DNA of 64,000 bases, taken from assembly GCF_001552635.1 (NCBI RefSeq), contig NZ_BCRO01000001.1:62001-126000 (forward strand), given 5' to 3'. Below the pieces are notes generated by a model. It ran no database searches and had not been told where the DNA came from. It saw nothing but the letters and a program-made list of their open reading frames with translations. How positions within the stretch are numbered: position 1 is the stretch's first letter; every line of letters begins with the position of its first letter. A program made the translations under genes and the position numbers. Of this stretch, positions 60,757 to 64,000 are shown piece by piece. The stretch is from Actinomadura hibisca NBRC 15177. Its GTDB lineage: Bacteria > Actinomycetota > Actinomycetes > Streptosporangiales > Streptosporangiaceae.

Positions 60757-61461
60757 ATGGCAGAGCCGCTCATCGGCGTCACGACCTATCTCGAACCGGC
60801 GCGCTGGAGCAGCTGGGTGCGGGAGGCGGCGCTGCTCCCGGCGCCCTACCCGCGCTCGATCGAGCGGGCGGGGGGCGTGCCGGTGCTGCTGCCGCCGGCC
60901 GGGAGCCTGCGCGGGCTGGAGACGCTGGTCGGGCGGCTGGACGGCCTGGTGCTGGCGGGCGGCGGCGACCTCGACCCGCAGCTGTACGGCGCGGACCGGC
61001 ACCCCGAGACCGGCCCGCCGCAACCCCGCCGCGACCGCTACGAGCTGGCGCTCGCCCGCGCGGCCATCGACGCCGACCTGCCGTTCCTGGCGATCTGCCG
61101 GGGCATGCAGGTGCTGAACGTCGTGCGCGGCGGCGGCCTGATCCAGCACCTGCCCGAGGCCGTCGGGCACGAGGGGCACCGCCCCGAGGTCGGGATGGTC
61201 GGCACGCACCGGGTGCGGATCAGCCCCACCAGCGCCCTCGGCAAGATCCTCGGCGACACCGCCGACGTCCCCACCTACCACCACCAGGCCGTGGGTCGGC
61301 TCGGCAAGGGCCTGACCGCGGTGGCGTGGGCCGACGACCAGGTGGTCGAGGCGGTGGAGCTGCCCGGCCACCGGTTCGGGCTGGGCGTGCAGTGGCACCC
61401 CGAGGAGGGCGACGACCTGCGGCTGTTCGAGGCGCTGGTGGCCGAGGCGGCGGGCCGGTGA
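60757..61461 (+). CDS. Gamma-glutamyl-gamma-aminobutyrate hydrolase family (peptidase C26)
   Basis: AGAAGGGGAG precedes the ATG. The 234-residue class I glutamine-amidotransferase-like hydrolase has VLAGGGDLDPQLYG, the nucleophile cysteine in FLAICRGMQVLNVVRGG and the catalytic His-Glu in LGVQWHPEEGDD. PuuD-type members release GABA or glutamine from gamma-glutamyl compounds. It is followed 79 bases later by an HSL esterase and a crotonase, with no shared function obvious. Confidence 0.9.
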   Translation: MAEPLIGVTTYLEPARWSSWVREAALLPAPYPRSIERAGGVPVLLPPAGSLRGLETLVGRLDGLVLAGGGDLDPQLYGADRHPETGPPQPRRDRYELALARAAIDADLPFLAICRGMQVLNVVRGGGLIQHLPEAVGHEGHRPEVGMVGTHRVRISPTSALGKILGDTADVPTYHHQAVGRLGKGLTAVAWADDQVVEAVELPGHRFGLGVQWHPEEGDDLRLFEALVAEAAGR

Positions 61462-61539
61462 CGCCCGCCACGGGTTGATCTCCGCGCGCGGGGGAATCGG
61501 CCGGGGGAGATCCTCTTCCGCACCCTCCGGAGGTCGCCC

Positions 61540-62507
61540 ATGCAGCTCCATCCGCAGACCGAGCGGTTCCTGAAGGAGCTGCGCGCCTGGACGGCGATCG
61601 ACGCCCCCGCCCCCTCGATCAAGCAGATGCGCGCGCAGCTCGACCTGGATTTCCCGGTGGAGCACCGCGAGCTGCCCTACATCGCCGACACGACGGTGCC
61701 GGGCGCGGCGGGCCCGGTCCCGGTGCGCGTCTACCGGCCAGAACCCCTCGGCGGGGAGGCGCTGCCCGCGCTGGTGTACTTCCACGGCGGCGGCTGGGTC
61801 GTGGGCGGGATGCACAACGTGGAGGGCGTCTGTCGCGAGCTGGCCGCGCGGGCGCGGTGCACGGTGGTGAACGTGGAGTACCGGCTCGCCCCCGAGCACC
61901 CGTTCCCGGCGGCGGTCGAGGACGCGTGGGCCGCCACCGCCGCCGTCGCGCACGACGCCGCCCGCTTCGGCGCCGACCCCCGTGCGGTCGCGGTCGCGGG
62001 CGACAGCGCGGGCGGCAACCTGGCCGCCGTGGTGGCGCTGCTGGCGCGCGAGCGCGGCGTCCGGCTGGCGCACCAGCTGCTGGCCTACCCCGTCACCGAC
62101 ACGGCCCGTTCCACCCCGAGCTGGTCCGACTACGGCGACGGCTACGGGCTGGACTCCGACGCCATGGCCCGCTTCATGGACCTGTACCGGGGCAACGCCG
62201 ACCCGTCCGACCCCCGGCTCGCGCCGCTGCGCGCCCCCGACCTGTCCGGGGCCGCGCCCGCCACCGTCCTCACCGCCGAGTGCGACATCCTGCGCGACGA
62301 GGGCGAGGCGTACGCGCGGCGGCTGGCCGACGCGGGAGTGCCGGTCGAGCTGCGCCGCTACGACGGGGTGGTGCACTCGTTCTTCCTGATGCCGGAGGTG
62401 TTCGACGCCGGGGTCGAGGCCCAGGAATTCGCTGTGCGACGATTGCGGGCGGCATTCGACGAGGCGACCGGCCGCACGGCCGGACCCACCCGGGAGGACG
62501 ACGCGGC

Positions 62508-62511
<4 letters not shown>
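61540..62511 (+). CDS. Alpha/beta hydrolase, hormone-sensitive-lipase-type esterase
   Basis: The 323-residue protein has the HSL oxyanion motif [19 protein letters not shown], the serine elbow [20 protein letters not shown], the aspartate in [17 protein letters not shown] and the histidine in [13 protein letters not shown]. Family members hydrolyse short- to medium-chain esters. An in-frame ribosome site CCGGAGG precedes the ATG. Its stop overlaps the GTG of the crotonase gene (GTGA), so the two are translationally coupled. Confidence 0.92.
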
Positions 62512-63314
<803 letters not shown>

Positions 63315-63326
63315 CGGGCAGGGCCG

Positions 63327-63761
63327 TCAGCCGAAGCGCTTGCGTAGCGCCTGCAACCCCGGCGCGTAGATCGCGCTGCGCAGCGTCTTCTCCATGGCCT
63401 CCTCGTCGGCGGCGTCGGCCGAGAACTCGCCCCACCACTCCACGAACGCCTGCCCGGTGTCGGTGACCGGCGCGACGCGCAGCAGCCCGCGCGCGCTCCG
63501 GATCGGCAGCGGGGACTCCACGATCTCGTAGCGGTAGGAGCGGTCGCCGTCGTCCAGCGCGGCCAGCCGCTCGCGGAACACCGAGCTGCCGGGGCCGATG
63601 ATCCGCCGCACGCAGCCCACCCGGTCCGGCGGCCCGCCGTCCTCGATGATCCCGGTCTCCACGCCCGGCATCCACTCGGCCAGGTTGCCGAAGTCGCGCA
63701 GGTAGTCCCACACCCGGTCGGCGGGGGCGTTCAGTACGGCGCTGGCGTACGACCTGGGCAT
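63327..63761 (-). CDS. SRPBCC family (START-like/polyketide cyclase) protein
   Basis: The ATG at 63761 follows GAGGAGAAGG; upstream in-frame sequence is not used. The 144-residue protein has SYASAVLNAPADRVWDYLRD, FGNLAEWMPGVETGIIEDGG, and RYEIVESPLPIRSARGLLRV, the SRPBCC hydrophobic-pocket fold found in polyketide cyclases and ligand-binding proteins. A conserved tail SAIYAPGLQALRKRFG completes it. It is convergent with the crotonase gene by 13 bases. Confidence 0.9.
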   Translation of the reverse strand: MPRSYASAVLNAPADRVWDYLRDFGNLAEWMPGVETGIIEDGGPPDRVGCVRRIIGPGSSVFRERLAALDDGDRSYRYEIVESPLPIRSARGLLRVAPVTDTGQAFVEWWGEFSADAADEEAMEKTLRSAIYAPGLQALRKRFG

Positions 63762-63839
63762 GGGCCTTCTCCTCGGCGTTGAGGGGTGGATCAACGCCTC
63801 CATGCTCGACCCTGGGATGTGACCTGGGCAACCCTCGGG

Positions 63840-63845
63840 TACCGT
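63840..63845 (+). promoter_or_regulatory. -10 element TACCGT of a leaderless promoter
   Basis: TACCGT ends six bases before the GTG that opens the lipoprotein frame at the right edge. Confidence 0.45.
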
Positions 63846-63851
63846 GCGCGT

Positions 63852-64000
63852 GTGTCCGTGCCCCGCCGCGCCTTCCTGCTGCTCTCCGCCGCCTCCGCTG
63901 TCGCGGGCTGCGCCGGGGGAGACGGCCGCGCGGCCCCGTTGCGGCTGGCCACCGGCCCGGCGGGCGGGCCCTACGGCGCGCTCGGCGACCGGCTGGCGGC
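63852..64000 (+). CDS. TAXI/NMT1-type solute-binding lipoprotein, 5' part (cut by window edge)
   Basis: The frame opens with a GTG and continues to the end of the window. The first 20 residues, VPRRAFLLLSAASAVAGCAG, form a lipoprotein signal with an RR pair and a lipobox ending in AGC, so it would be lipid-anchored and possibly Tat-exported. The mature start LRLATGPAGGPYGALGDRLA is typical of TAXI-family TRAP-transporter binding proteins (GxxGGxY). The leaderless -10 spacing supports this start. The rest lies outside the window. Confidence 0.7.
   Translation, partial: MSVPRRAFLLLSAASAVAGCAGGDGRAAPLRLATGPAGGPYGALGDRLA

Overview
This window looks like chromosome from a high-GC actinomycete, most plausibly a member of the Streptosporangiales such as Actinomadura (genus-level call is inference). 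Support comes from the very high G+C with strong GC3 bias, a RamB-type regulator divergent from isocitrate lyase, glucosyl-3-phosphoglycerate synthase, ThyX, a class F sortase, MmyB-like and other XRE regulators with small companion proteins, and many apparently leaderless genes with a TANNNT -10 box six or seven bases before the start codon.

Layout. 1-12.3 kb: a partial sensor-like ATPase, an unusual HTH-membrane-RlpA fusion, a bile-acid-type symporter, a class II aldolase, a CdaR/PucR-type regulator, a flavin monooxygenase coupled to a CcdA-like protein, a YkvA protein, an AraC regulator, an aldehyde dehydrogenase behind a TetR-type palindrome, and two tandem paralogous proteins of unknown function. 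12.4-18 kb: a large polytopic membrane protein, a small membrane protein and a three-gene ABC-2 exporter. 18.0-19.2 kb: the most striking locus, a protein resembling DUF7873 followed on the same strand by two tandem tRNA-like RNA modules whose arms are in permuted order (T arm, closed acceptor hairpin, D arm), the arrangement of bacterial Y RNAs (YrlA). 19.3-29.3 kb: a secreted M1 peptidase, a membrane-anchored EEP phosphatase or nuclease, aceA/ramB, gpgS with a propeller protein, and a sulfotransferase. 29.4-38.4 kb: lipid and acyl-CoA genes (two acyl-CoA dehydrogenases, a thioesterase, TetR, a phosphotransferase, a DUF6285-like protein), a sortase/LPXTG pair, and a DUF3311 plus SSS-family monocarboxylate-type transporter.

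38.6-50.4 kb: a VOC protein, a fused anthranilate synthase behind a leaderless Trp-Trp-Trp leader peptide and attenuator, a WYL regulator, adenosine deaminase, a molybdopterin oxidoreductase, thyX, a frameshifted SDR, dienelactone hydrolase, and a MoaD-like protein coupled to a BNR propeller. 50.7-57.9 kb is an accessory-looking stretch with visibly more A+T: a three-gene cassette (DUF6941-like, DUF4258, DUF2283), a 2'-5' RNA ligase-like protein, HAD, GNAT plus XRE, small unknown proteins, a PaaI thioesterase and an MmyB-like regulator. 57.9-64 kb: a secreted protein, a globin-reductase, a C26 peptidase, HSL-type esterase plus crotonase, an SRPBCC protein, and the start of a TAXI-type binding lipoprotein cut by the window edge.

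Together the genes suggest a soil heterotroph handling acetate and fatty acids (aceA/ramB, acyl-CoA genes, monocarboxylate-type transporter). The RNA locus at 18 kb is the best candidate for an under-described system.
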